This document shows positions 44,431 through 55,081 of a DNA stretch of 64,000 nt, in pieces. This stretch comes from Bos javanicus (taxonomy: Eukaryota > Chordata > Mammalia > Artiodactyla > Bovidae), in NCBI RefSeq assembly GCF_032452875.1, contig NC_083873.1, positions 72,847,987 through 72,911,986 on the forward strand, given 5' to 3'. A model generated the notes under the pieces. That model saw nothing but the letters and a program-made list of their open reading frames with translations. It was not told the DNA's origin and did no database searches. The position numbers were made by a program, and so were the translations under genes. How positions within the stretch are numbered: the first letter of the stretch is position 1; every line of letters begins with the position of its first letter.

Positions 44431-44670
44431 TTTCTTCTACAAATGGTTCCTAGTAAGGGTTGGATTCAGAACACTCATTTTGAAGGTTATTTTTGTCTTG
44501 AGAACTCAGGGAATGGAATTTGTACCTTTCCTTGGTAATCTATCCCAGAAAGAAAATTTTTCCTTAAACACAGTCCAACTGTCTCTTGGAGTAATTTAAA
44601 TATCCAAACTCAGGCCTGCTGTGAAAGTATCATGGTACCATAACATTTGAATATGGTCAAGAGAAAAAAC

Positions 44671-44938
44671 CGGAGAAGGCAATGGCACCCCACTCCAGTA
44701 CTCTTGCCTGGAAAATCCCATAGACGGAGGAGCCTGGTAGGCTGCAGTTCATGGGGTCGGGAAGAGTTGGACACGACTGAGCGACTTCACTTTCACTTTC
44801 ATGCATTGGAGAAGGAAATGGCAACCCACTCCAGTATTCTTGCCTGGAGAATCCCAGGGATGGGGGAGCCTGGTGGGCTGCCATCTATGGGGTCACACAG
44901 AGTTGGACACGACTGAAGTGACTTAGCAGCAGCAGCAG
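44671..44938 (+). mobile_element. Bov-A2 SINE
   Basis: Full dimer from 'cggagaaggcaatggcacc' to (CAG)n. Exact target duplication caagagaaaaaac at 44658-44670 and 44939-44951. Its linker is shorter than in the 39356 copy, lacking one 'ttttcac' element. Confidence 0.97.
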
Positions 44939-44989
44939 CAAGAGAAAAAACACATTTTAGGCTAGGCACATTTAGTATACTCTGTCCTC

Positions 44990-45165
44990 CTTTTGCCCTG
45001 ACTCAGGCATCTCAAAGGCCCTTCCTTACTTTCTTTCCTCCTGTATTTGATGTCTCTCCCACTTCAATGTGAGCATCATGAGGACCAGGGTCTTTATGTG
45101 TTTCGTTCTCAGTTGTATGAATAGTGCTTGGCACAAAATAAGTGTCAAGTGGATGTTTGCTGAGG
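44990..45165 (+). repeat. L2 3' end
   Basis: 'ctttcctcctgtatttgatgtctctcccacttcaatgtgagcatcatgaggaccagggtc', 'atgaatagtgcttggcacaaaataagtgtcaag', ending 'ggatgtttgctgaggg'. Confidence 0.75.
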
Positions 45166-45169
45166 GACT

Positions 45170-45340
45170 AGTATGTTTATTGAGTGCCTACTATGTGCCA
45201 GGCACTCTTCTTGACACCCTGGATGCATAGGCTCCCTCAGTACCGAGAGTAGGGAAGAGGAGGGAGAAAGCACATCTGACTCTGATAGAGAAGTGAGGTT
45301 TAAATTCATCCTGCCTGTCCTTGGCAAACTCAGAGGAGAT
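45170..45340 (-). repeat. L2 3' end, opposite orientation
   Basis: 'tgtttattgagtgcctactatgtgccaggcactcttcttgacaccctgg' is the complement of the L2 terminus, so two L2 3' ends face each other tail to tail at about 45165-45170. Confidence 0.7.
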
Positions 45341-46284
45341 ATTTTGACTTAAGAACAAGCAGCTTCTTTCCCTGACCCTCACATCACTGTAGTCGCTCCA
45401 TGCCTTACCACAGTACCACAGGTCACACACGTGTCTGCTTGTACACACACTTGTGGGCCAGTTTGATGTGGCTTAAGTAGCACCTGAATTACCATATATC
45501 TCCCTAATATTTGTTTCTCACACCCTTGCTTGGAACCTAAGATCCCCACTGCTGAATGATTCTCTGTGTTAAGGAATGTCTATAGTAGATCCATTTTAAA
45601 TAATAAAAATTTTCTCTAGAGACAGCAAGCATTAACCATAAGCAACACCAGAACCTTTACATGAATTATTTTTTTAGGTTAGTCATTGAGAAGAGTAGAA
45701 CTTATGGGAAATGAGCATATATCGTTACGTTCTATTGAGGGAAGAGAGAGAAGAGGAAGCTGGGCATGTTCTAGAACACTGCTACTCAAAGAGTAGTCTG
45801 GGGACTGCCCCTGGTTTATAATGTGATTAGTAGCTTGCAGGGCCACTAAACACTCTTTTTAATTAAAATGATTTGGTTTTTGATATTGCGACTTTTCTAA
45901 TTGAAGAAAGCAACATAATTCACATTCGTTCAAGTACAAACCTCTCATTTCGTCATTGTCTGCTAACAAACAGCTGATGGACCAGCTATACAGGAGCACT
46001 GCTCTGGAAGCTTGGCTACTGTCTGGGTAGGTAGTCCTAGTGAAGCACTGTGGGAAAATCCCAGGGCTTACAGGGGCAATGTGAAGACTCTGTTCCCTAG
46101 ATGTGGGCATCAAGGATAGAGGAGATCAGTTTTGCTTATTACATCACAGCTTTGCCTAGGGTCGGGTTTGACTAAGTTGTTTTGTTTTGTTTTGTTTTTT
46201 TCCCCTTCAGCATCTTGGCAAATACATGCTAAGGGGACACAGCACCTTTAGTTTTTTGGGCATCAGTGTGGTACAATGGAAAGA
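45341..46284. other. Mostly unassigned; (TTTTG)n patch
   Basis: A TTTTG repeat lies at about 46181-46203. 'gaacactgctactcaaagagtagtctggggactg' at about 45774 recalls a hAT-Charlie MER5-type end, too weak to call. Confidence 0.4.
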
Positions 46285-46421
46285 ACAATCAAATAGAAAA
46301 GAGCTCAAATCCACGGTTCTCCATATATCAGCTTGGTGATTGTGAACAAAATTCTTAACTTTTGCTGTTTCCCCTGTTATAAAGGGGAGCTACCGTAGGA
46401 GTTTTATTATAAGCATTAAAC
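46285..46421 (+). repeat. MIR interrupted by an ERVK LTR
   Basis: 'gaaaagagctcaaatccacggttctccatatatcagcttggtgattgtgaacaaaattcttaacttttgctgtttcccctgttataaaggggagc', MIR core. The next 5-kb-scale neighbour is the LTR at 46428, inserted at its 3' edge. Confidence 0.7.
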
Positions 46422-46427
46422 GTAGAG
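46422..46427. repeat. ERVK LTR target duplication, left
   Basis: gtagag, repeated exactly at 47622-47627. Six-base duplications are typical of class II (betaretrovirus-like, ERVK) integrations. Confidence 0.9.
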
Positions 46428-47621
46428 TGCTGGGAGCCAGCGTGAGGAACTCCGCCCGTGGCAAAGGTCATGAGGAAGGAGGCTCGGTGTACGCAAAGGT
46501 GGGATCGAGCCTCAGGAGTTCCCCTGGAAATTCTCGAGCATCTACCCCCAAACCAGAGTCTGCCTACTTTACTGCTTTGTGCTCTCACCTACACCTCTGA
46601 CTTTATGGGGGGCTGTCCCCCACCACCTCTCTCTGAAAAAGAGTTAAATTACAGCTCCAGTTAATAAAGTTCCTGGGCGTGACAAGCGTGTTTTAGTTCA
46701 CAACCGTGAGAGGCACAAGATGTTCTAAACTGTCTAAATACAGATTCCTTTGAGCAGTTAAAAGATTGATTAGAAATTGTATTGGTGAAGGGTTTTTCAC
46801 TTGTTGGGCCAATGTTTGCTGTTAAGTTTCCATATCCCTTACCTACTGTGTCCCTGGCAGTGTGTTGATTAATATAATTGGTGTAAGTAGTAGCTTTAAT
46901 GTTGTAACCTTGGACCCTTGAGTTAATTCTTTTTCTTGTTATAGCCCACCACATCTTTGCCCTATAGGAATGCAACTGTATCTAATGCTTTTGGAGGGTG
47001 GCGCCTGACTAATCACCTTTAGAGAAAAATAAGTTTTCTGAAGAAAGGGTCTTAAAATGTTAACAGGCCTCCGGGCCAGAAGATGATGTAAATCACCTAA
47101 GCTTTTGCTTATGATAAGTTTGCAGGGAGAAAGCCTGGCTTACTTCTGACTCTACCCCTTCCCCCATTATCCCCTATGCACAACTTAAGGTATAAAAACT
47201 ACTTTGGAAAATAAAGTGCGGGCTTTTGTTCACTGAAACTTGGTCTCCCCATGTTGTTCTTTCTCTCACCTTCTGGCTGAATTTCTATCTGGGGCGCGGA
47301 GGCTCGTCAATCCTACTAATTTTGCCTGGGCTTCTAAGATCTGACTGGGGAGGCCTTAGTGTCTCCTCTCCTTCAGGAGAACGGGAGGACGCCTGAGGCC
47401 CACATAGGTGATGCAAATTCCTTATTTTGGAATTTTATTAGCTTTCCACGTAAGCCAAGTTATTCAGCCTCTTTTCTCCACTAAATTTTCTCACTGAGCT
47501 ATCCTTATTTAACCACTCTTTATATCCTTAATTAACGTTTAATTAGACAATTGTTTCCTGATCCTCGCCGATGCCGTCCCCGCTTCGAATTCCCTGGATC
47601 CACTGGGGCTGGACCCTGGCA
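46428..47621 (+). mobile_element. Solo ERVK-type (BTLTR1-like) LTR
   Basis: 1194 bases beginning tgctgggagccagcgtgagg and ending in 'ggaccctggca', so it has TG...CA termini, flanked by an exact 6-bp duplication. Promoter-like elements near the 3' third: TATA box 'tataaaaa' at 47191-47198 and AATAAA at 47210-47215, only about a dozen bases apart, followed by 'gtgcgggcttttgttcactgaaacttggtc'. This arrangement (short R, poly(A) signal close to the TATA box) is consistent with a class II LTR. No gag, pro, pol or env sequence adjoins it, so the internal region was lost, presumably by LTR-LTR recombination. Family name by recollection of bovine LTRs; the class assignment is firmer than the name. 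Confidence 0.88.
47191..47215 (+). promoter_or_regulatory. LTR TATA box and poly(A) signal
   Basis: tataaaaact at 47191-47200 and AATAAA at 47210-47215 within the solo LTR. In the provirus these would set U3/R and R/U5. Any present activity as a promoter for flanking DNA is untested. Confidence 0.7.
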
Positions 47622-47689
47622 GTAGAGCATCCCTAAAAGCAGAGTGTCAGGCATAAGAATACTTCTTTGAATAGATGAACTGATTGGTA

Positions 47690-47835
47690 TTTCCTATACT
47701 CTATCGCATTTACTCGTCTCAACAACTCTGGGAGCTATTATAAGTCCATTTTATAGACGAGAAAACAGAGGGTTAAAACACAAAGCCTAAGAAAGTTAAA
47801 CAATTTACCTAAAGTTGAGACCAAAGCTAGAATGA
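47690..47835 (-). repeat. MIR
   Basis: 'tcgcatttactcgtctcaacaactctgggagctattataagtccattttatagacgagaaaacagagggttaaaacac', MIR complement. It lies beyond the LTR in the opposite orientation to the MIR at 46285, so it is a separate copy. Confidence 0.8.
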
Positions 47836-48720
47836 CTCATAGAGCTAAAGAACGGTTCTACAGCAGCACCCACAATTTTCCTGAAGGCATCCTTGTTTTA
47901 TCTGATACTAATCACTTGGCTGTGTGGGCAGTGACTTGAGAAAGAAAACTGATGTGAATCATTAAGCCTCCAAGTTATTGTCTCCACTTTACAGACTATG
48001 AAAATGACTTGGGTGAGGGAATTCTATCAAGCACTTTAATATGGAGAAAAAGAAAAATAAAAAAGGTGAGATCTCGCTCAGGAGTTTTGAAAAGGTCAAT
48101 AGGATTAATATGCCCTTTGAACATAGTTATTTTAGCTGAAATAAGGAAATGGCATGGGGGAAACTTCACAGACTCCTCCTGTAATAGAAATGTAATGTAT
48201 TTACCTTTTTGTCTTGCTGTGTGGCAAATGTGGGATTACTTGAAGCAAACTGGTAGAATAAATGGTTATACCCAGAAGCTGTGTTCTGGAAATGGGTTGA
48301 TTATCTGTAAATGTTATTTTATATTCTCAGATTCATCAAAAATCATCAACTCAAGGTACCTTGAGAAGAATGAACAGATAATGGGCAACTAAAATTAATG
48401 GATTGGGAGCCCGAAGAAAATGTGTGCTCTTGGGGACATTTGCAATTGCCTCCTAAGTTCTTTATAATTTAAACAAACTACCTCTAACTCACTTTATAGG
48501 TCAAACTTCATTTTTAACCTCCTGTGAAATGAAAATTAACCTTGAAGTAAATTCACAGAATTTCCCAGGTAGAAATGAGAGTCCTAGCAGACATTAATAA
48601 GTGTTCTCAGGAAAAAAGATTATGTAGTTAAAAAGTTTTGAAGCTACTGGGTTCAGCAGAGTTTCATAGATTTCTTTAGTGCAGGACTTCTCAGAGCCTC
48701 TAAGTTCTAATGTGGACCAT
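47836..48720. other. Unassigned segment
   Basis: The 127-codon plus frame at 48009-48392 is Lys/Ile-rich without motifs and is probably chance. 'gcaggacttctcagagcctc' at about 48682 together with 'ccccaggaacatactttgagaaa' at about 49337 may be the two ends of a decayed hAT-type element now split by SINEs. Confidence 0.4.
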
Positions 48721-48729
48721 AAGCCTCTT

Positions 48730-48940
48730 GAGTGAGTGAAGAGTGAAGTCGCTTAGTCGTGTCTGACTCTTTGCGACCTGGTGGACTGTAGCCTACAAGG
48801 CTTCTCCATCCATGGGATTCTCCAGGCAAGAATACTGGAGTGGGTTACCATTTCCTTCTCCAGGGGACCTTCCCGACCCAGGGATTGAACCTGGGTCTCC
48901 TGCATTGCAGGCAGATGCTTTAACCTCTGAGCCACCAGGG
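48730..48940 (-). mobile_element. Bov-tA SINE
   Basis: Reverse-complement Bov-tA ('gagtgaagtcgcttagtcg' to 'tgagccaccaggg'). Target duplication aagcctctt at 48721-48729 and 48941-48949; the latter was duplicated again by the next SINE. Confidence 0.95.
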
Positions 48941-48950
48941 AAGCCTCTTA

Positions 48951-49225
48951 CTGCTGCTGCTGCTAAGTCGCTTCAGTCGTATCCGACTCTGTGCGACCCC
49001 ATAGATGGTGGCCCACCAGGCTCCCCTGTCCCTGGGATTCTCCAGGCAAGAACACTGGAGTGGGTTGCCATTTCCTTCTCCAATGCATGAAAGTGAAAAG
49101 TGAAAGTGAAGTCCCTCAGTCATGTCCGACTCCTAGCGACCCCATGGACTGCAGCCTACCAGGCCCCTCCGTCCATGGGATTTTCCAGGCAAGAGTATTG
49201 GAGTGGGTTGCCATTGCCTTCTCCG
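48951..49225 (-). mobile_element. Bov-A2 SINE, reuses the Bov-tA target
   Basis: Full reverse-complement dimer starting with (CTG)n. Exact 14-bp duplication agggaagcctctta at 48937-48950 and 49226-49239, which spans the junction of the older Bov-tA with its own duplication. It inserted after the Bov-tA. Confidence 0.96.
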
Positions 49226-49372
49226 AGGGAAGCCTCTTAGAGGGCTGCAAATAGCATAAACTTATTTGACTATCCCTGCATCCCCCTATATATTTTTTCC
49301 CACAGAACACTTTTTAACATCTTGTGGGGTTGGTGTCCCCAGGAACATACTTTGAGAAATATTGATCTTCTC

Positions 49373-49456
49373 TGTGTGTGTGCTAAGTCGCTTCAGTCGT
49401 GTCTGACTCTTTGAGACCCTATGGACTGTAGCCTGCCAGGCTCCTCTGTCCATGGC
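49373..49456 (-). mobile_element. Bov SINE tail fragment
   Basis: 'gtgtgtgtgctaagtcgcttcagtcgtgtctgactctttgag...ctcctctgtccatgg', about 84 bases of the BovB-derived tail in reverse, severely 5'-truncated. Confidence 0.9.
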
Positions 49457-49779
49457 TAACACTCCTCCTTTCATAGTTTCACAGTTATGTGCCTTATATT
49501 TAATGTCTTAGTTTTGTGTCTGTTTATGAGGTATGACTCTAAAATAATACAATTTTAATTTTGTGATCATAAAAATATTGCCTGGAGATGAGTGTTATCT
49601 TCACAATAGAACCCTTGGGTGTGTTTATTCTTAAGTGTCTTGATGATGGTGCCTTCATTCAAAACAGCTTCAGAGCTTTTATTTTGGTTATTGCTGTACT
49701 CACATTACCAGACCTGCTCACAAGAAATCAGCCTCAGGACTTCAGAGCAACAACTGACTGGTGTTCTTGTGGTAAGAAA

Positions 49780-49985
49780 GAGCACTGGATTAGGGCATCA
49801 ACAAAACTTTGGTTCTTTTAGCCTCCACTTGACCGCTAACAAGTTAAGAGACTTTATCTCTTAAACTCTCAGAGCCTAGTTTCTTCATCTGTAAATCTGG
49901 TCACTAGAATAGCTCCTCTGTGGGGCCCTTGTTTGGATTAAATGAGATAATGCTTGCAGAGATCTTTTATAAGATATGTATTAAT
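49780..49985 (+). repeat. MIR
   Basis: 'gagcactggattagggcatc', 'ctctcagagcctagtttcttcatctgtaaatctgg', 'gtttggattaaatgagataatgc'. Confidence 0.8.
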
Positions 49986-49987
49986 TG

Positions 49988-50205
49988 TGTAGGCTCTGGA
50001 AGTTGACTGCTTGAGTTAGCTTCACAACTCTACTGTTTTCTAGCTTTCTGGCCTTAGGAAAATTATTTCACTCCATTTCTATCTTTTAGAATCATAAGAA
50101 TCATAAGAATTTCTACCTAATAGGATTGTGTGGACTAATAGTTTATGTATAGTGCTTAGGCCAGTGCCTGAAACATAATAAATGTCCTATAAATACTATA
50201 TGCTA
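49988..50205 (+). repeat. MIR, second in tandem
   Basis: 'gtgtaggctctggaagttgactgcttgag', 'tagctttctggccttaggaaaattatttcactcc', 'cagtgcctgaaacataataaatg'. Directly follows another MIR in the same orientation. 'aatcataag' is duplicated at about 50091 and 50100. Confidence 0.8.
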
Positions 50206-50397
50206 TTAATCTAACCTGTAAAGAATTAGGTGGATTTGAAAGTACTTCCCTTTCAGGGGAGCTTTTGATTTTGTTAGGAGTGAATAGGTGGGAAAGCAAG
50301 GTAAACAAAAGATAATTAAGAGGACAAGATTTGAGAATGATAGCTGGGATAAAAAGCATATTGGCTAATCCTGGGTCAGAACAATCGAAGTTTGTGT

Positions 50398-51262
50398 ATT
50401 AGTTATTTTCTGTGGTATAATAATAGTGTCACAAGCTTAGCATCTTAAAACAACACACACTTATTATTTCACAGTTTATATGGGTCATGACGGAGAGGGC
50501 AATGGCAACCCACTCCAGTACTCTTGCCTGGAAAATCCCATGGACGGAGGAGCCTGGTGGGCTGCAGTCCACAGGGTCGTGAAGAGTCAGACACGACTGA
50601 GCGACTTCACTTTGACTTTTCACTTTCATGCATTGGAGAAGGAAATGGCAACCCACTCCAGTGTTCTTGCCTGGAGAATCCTAGGGACAGAGGAGCCTGG
50701 TGGGCTGCCGTCTATGGGGTTGTACAGAGTTGGACACGACTGAAGCGACTTAGCAGCAGCAGCAGCAGCAGCAGCAGCATGGGTCAGGAGTGTGGGCATG
50801 GCATAGTTGGCGCCTCTGCAAGGTTGCAGACTATTAGCCAGGGCTGTGATCTCATCTGAAAGCTTGGCTGGGAAGGGTTTATGTCCAAGTTCACATGGTG
50901 GTTGGCAGCATTCAGTTCCTTCCAGAATGTTGACTCGGGGCTTCAATTTCTGCCCGGCTGTCAGTTGTAAGCCACCTTCAGCTTCTTACAGTACAGACTT
51001 TTTCAACATGATGACTTGCTCCTCAAAGCCAGCAAAGGAGACAGTGTCTACTAACCAGATGGGTTACGGCCTCAGGTAATATAATCATGGGCATGCAGTT
51101 TTGTATACACTGCTACCTTTACCATATTCTATTGCTAGGAGTGAGTCACAAACCCTGCCCACACTTGAGGGGAGGGGATCACTCTACGAACACAGAGGGG
51201 ATGAGGTCATGGGGCACCCTAGAATTTGCCTGTTGTTGCAGATTGTTTCCAAAAATCAAGCC
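50398..51262 (-). mobile_element. MaLR (MLT1-like) LTR, split by a Bov-A2
   Basis: Complement of a MaLR LTR: 'gtgtattagttattttctg', 'gcatcttaaaacaacacacacttattatttcac', then after the SINE 'gccagggctgtgatctcatctgaaagcttggctggg', 'gttcacatggtggttggcagcattcagttccttc', 'ccatattctattgctaggagtgagtcac', 'cacacttgaggggagggg'. Confidence 0.8.
50488..50778 (+). mobile_element. Bov-A2 SINE with longest (AGC)n tail
   Basis: Full dimer. Its tail is nine AGC units at 50752-50778, the longest CAG-type run in the window. Target duplication atgggtca at 50480-50487 and 50779-50786. Confidence 0.96.
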
Positions 51263-52994
51263 CAACTTAAAAGGATGAGGATTACAGAAAGTATCCCTGA
51301 AACCCTTTTAAAAAATGACATTTTGGGAACAAAAGCAGTTTGGTTGGAATATGTTTAGTCTCCCAAGATGATCCCTTTGAAAGGACAATAACTATTTCAA
51401 CCAGAATTTACATTTCGTCATGCTGTTAGAAGCTGCTCATGTTATTTCGTACTCAGACTTTATCATTTCCAAAACTAAAAAGATTTTCCTTATAATCTGC
51501 ATTTTTTTCATACACTTTAAATAACCCTTTGGCATTCTGCTTTGCATGGACTTTCCCCTAAAGATCTGCCTAGACTAGTACATAGGTTGACTAAAGGTGC
51601 TTTTGTTATGCAGCAAATCTTAGATATGACTTCTTATTACCTACAGAGATCTGAAAAGATGAATCTCCCTTTATTGAAATTTTCTTGATTTTTGTGCATT
51701 CAAGGCTCTGAATTTACCACTAAATTCAGAAAAAGTAGTTGCTTTTGTTTGGCTGTATAGGCCTGTAGGAGTTTGTGTTCAATAGCTCCAATGGTCTTTA
51801 TTATAATTAATTACAATCACCAAGATTTTGTTATTGAACCTATGACATTGGAGAAACGTTGTGTAGATCTATGTAATGCTCACCTACATGGTAATCACCT
51901 TAATGGAGAATGACACACACAGGTATCATAAAGAAACTGAGACTTGGTAAACACCTTTAGTGAAAATAATCTTAGGGCAAAAGGTCATCCTAACTTTCAG
52001 GTATAAGGAAGCTACAAAGTCAGCAAATCATAGGATATGAAAGTCTCTTAATTTAGTGTGAAGAAGAGAGATTTTAGGTTGTGCTTAAATAAGAGAATGT
52101 GAGATAACAGCCAACCACATGACAAATGAAAGTGGACAGGAAGGACCTTGCTCAATTTCTGCTCCACAGAAATCGCAGTGAGCCAATAATAAATGCATTT
52201 GGATGCTGCGATTGTGCCCTGGAAGAAAATCTGCTGTGAAGATTTTTCAAAACTCTGATCCATTTCCAGAATTTTCCAGTCATGTTATTGATTCATTATT
52301 TTCTCTTCATTCGAAACATTATTTATCAGTGACTTCGGTTTGTGGTTGAGTTCTACTGAGAATAAAATCAGCAAAAGGTTTCTAGCTGAACTTCATTTTT
52401 CTTTGGATGTTTTTGATAGAACCAATAGAACCTGGAGGGATTTTGTCACAGGCAAGCATAGGATTGTACGTAGTAAACTCTGATATATTCATCATTGAAA
52501 CTTTGGGTCAAGGTCAAGCATGCTGGCTGTACAAGTAAATGAAAAATTTCTTTTAAATATTATTATTTTGGCAAATTAATATTCTTAGGCTCATACTTAA
52601 AAATCACATTCCTGGAATGAATCAGCTCAAGATCCCTAGAGAGAAAAACTAACCATATCTATGACAACATCACTGAACAAAAATAGATCTCATCCTCATG
52701 TTAGATTTTAGTCTAAGTTCTGCCTTATATATGACACTGGGGAGTTCACCTAACCCCAGACTTGGACATTATATCAATATTGAGGACTTTGAGATCTAGA
52801 ATCTCATAAGACCTAGGGAGACAGAGGCACAGCAACTTTTTACAAAGAAGGTCAAATTTCTAACTTCTGATCTTTTAGTATTTTCAAGGCATAGCTGAGG
52901 TCACTGTGCGCTGATTCCTATGAGCAGATGTGAGAAAGGAAGTACAGAGATGATAAAAGGATGACTATCAAGTCCCAGACTGTCAAAGGGCAAG
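51263..52994. other. Unassigned, free of ruminant SINE/LINE insertions
   Basis: 1.7 kb in which I recognise no repeat. A TTATAATTAATTA-type AT patch lies at about 51799-51812. No credible ORF. Confidence 0.45.
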
Positions 52995-53470
52995 TGTTAT
53001 TGATCAGTGGAGCCACAGGTATTGAGCATTTTCAAGTGCAAAGCATAATGCCAGATATTGCAGGGAGTACACAGAGGATTAAGACATAAAATGCCTTAAA
53101 ATTCTCTAAGATAGAGGAAAAATAAATATTGATAAGTAAATAAAATAAGTGAAGGCAAGTCAGGGAATAATGTCACAGAAACTGTTCAGACCAGGCATTA
53201 CCAAGGTTTACATGAAATGATCCTGTCTAGTATGGATGGAGTGGGACCATAAAAATTTTCACTGAAAGATGACATTTGAAATGGACTTTAAACGATGGAG
53301 AGGACGTTGTCTGATAAAAAATGAAGGGACAGAAGCTTGGGGTGGAGGGAGATGCAAAAATCTACAGCTTGCAGGAGAGAAGACATGGGCTTTGGGGATA
53401 AAATTAAATTAAAATTAAACCATACATTTGGTTGGAGAATGGGCAGTTGTGTTGAACGAGCAGGCAATGG
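52995..53470 (-). repeat. Possible L2 fragment
   Basis: 'attgagcattttcaagtgcaaagcataatgccagatattgcaggg' and 'ctgaaagatgacatttgaaatggactttaaacgatgg' recall L2 complement text. Divergence is high. Confidence 0.45.
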
Positions 53471-54717
53471 GCTCATGACTTTATCAACAGCAAAAGTATG
53501 AAAGCCTAGATGGGTTATGTGATTGGGCATTCTGGCTCAGGCAGCATACCGGCCTTCTGAGACATTTTTATCATGCCAGTAGAATGCATTCTAAGGATAC
53601 AACTATCATTCCAAACAATATCATATCTTTTGCACTGACCTAGTGTAGTTATACAACTTTTATCTGAGTAATGTGATGCTTTCTAATAGCACTAGAGAAA
53701 TAGCTAGCATCTTCATTATTCAGCAACATCAAGCACCATACAACAATCACTTTTTCAGGAGCATAACAAACTCTTCCAGGTTTCTATTGGAGAAAACCAC
53801 TCTTTAGTGTATCCTCTTGAACATGAAAATGGTCTGGTGCTTGAAGGGACTATTTCTAAACTTGGCTAAAGAATGTTGTACCTATTTTATTTTTATCACC
53901 TGGTCGCTATCACATTGACATTACTTTTGGGTATAACTGTTCTTTAAATATTTGTCTTGACTTCTCTGGTGCATCTACATTTAAAAAATTCTATTTATTT
54001 ATTTTTTCATGATGCTGAATTCCATGATAGCTGCCTGCATTGTCAAATGGTCACGTAAAGTTAGGTAAGAGATGAGTTGCTCTTGTGCAGTTTGCCTTGT
54101 CTTTGTCAACTGCAGGCACAGCTCTCATGAATCATGTAAACTTCTGTCCTGGAGTGAGCCCAGTAGTGCCTCAAGTATTCATAAAGAAGTCTCTCGAAGC
54201 TTCCCTGAAGGAATCACAGTCTCAATAGTAGTGAGTGAAGTGAAGCGGCAGCAGCAGTTGTAAGGCTGAAATAAACACTGGGCCAAAGTCCTGAACAGAA
54301 ATTTGGGCATTTCCGTGATCTATGTCCGTTGGTGTCTAACATTAAAGTACTTGTGTAAATGAAAGAGACTGATCAGCGAGGGAGCAGAACCAAAGTAACA
54401 ACAGCAGCAACTTTAGCAGCAAAAACCATTTTCCAGGCACACGCGCCTACATGATCAAAATGTAAGTTTCAGAAACTAATGTGTGCTTTTACTGTGTGCA
54501 ATGCATTGTGATTTCTCCTGCCCACTTCATTCCATTCCATTCCCTTCCCAAGGAGATACCAATCTAAATATCTCTGGAGGCTTGTTGTCTTTCTTTTTAG
54601 CTTAGTAGAGAGCTGGCTCTGTAGCCCTGAGTCACTCATTGGAAGAACAGGGCTGTGCTCTGGAGTCTCCCTATCATTTCTGGAAGCAAGAACTCCCTGC
54701 AGTTAGCTATTCCCTCT
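53471..54717. other. Unassigned segment
   Basis: Nothing recognised. The 63-codon frame at 54072-54263 is Ser-rich and without motifs. Confidence 0.4.
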
Positions 54718-54726
54718 GTGTAAGTA

Positions 54727-55072
54727 AGGGCTTCCTTGATAGCTCAGTTGGTAAAGAATCCGCCTGCAATGCAGGAGACCCCAGTTTGATTCTAGGTCGG
54801 GAAGATCTGCTAGAGAAGGGACAGGCTACCCATTCCAGTATTTTTGGGCTTCCCTGGTGGCTCAGCTGGTAAAGAATCTGCCTGCAATGTGGGAGACCTG
54901 GGTTTGATCCTTGGGTTGGGATGATCCCCTGGAGTAGGGAAAGGCTACCTACTCCAGTATTCTGACCTGGAGAATTCTATGGACTGTATGGTCCATGGGG
55001 TCGCTATGGACTGTATGGTCCATGGGGTCGCAAAGAGTCGGGTAGACTGAGCGACTTACACTTTCACTTTCA
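54727..55072 (+). mobile_element. Composite Bov-tA: truncated head unit plus full unit
   Basis: A first Bov-tA unit (54728-54845) stops in 'ccagtattttt', and a second complete unit starts at once (gggcttccctggtggctcag at 54846). After the second unit ends, none of the missing 3' half of the first follows. One target duplication, gtgtaagta (54718-54726) / gtgtaaata (55073-55081), encloses both. The second unit also carries a 27-bp perfect tandem duplication (54977-55003 and 55004-55030). Confidence 0.92.
54977..55030 (+). repeat. 27-bp perfect tandem duplication in a SINE
   Basis: Two identical 27-base units, each beginning ctatggactgtatgg and ending ggggtcg, in the BovB-derived part of the SINE. 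Confidence 0.98.
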
Positions 55073-55081
55073 GTGTAAATA

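Noticed and set aside
46428..47621. A provirus with internal genes
   Set aside because: A single LTR closed by its own 6-bp duplication on both sides; no internal coding sequence present.
46285..47835. The MIRs on either side of the ERVK LTR as one interrupted element
   Set aside because: They are in opposite orientations, so they are two separate copies.
48009..48392. 127-codon ORF
   Set aside because: No motif, biased Lys/Ile composition typical of AT-rich DNA; no sign of constraint visible.
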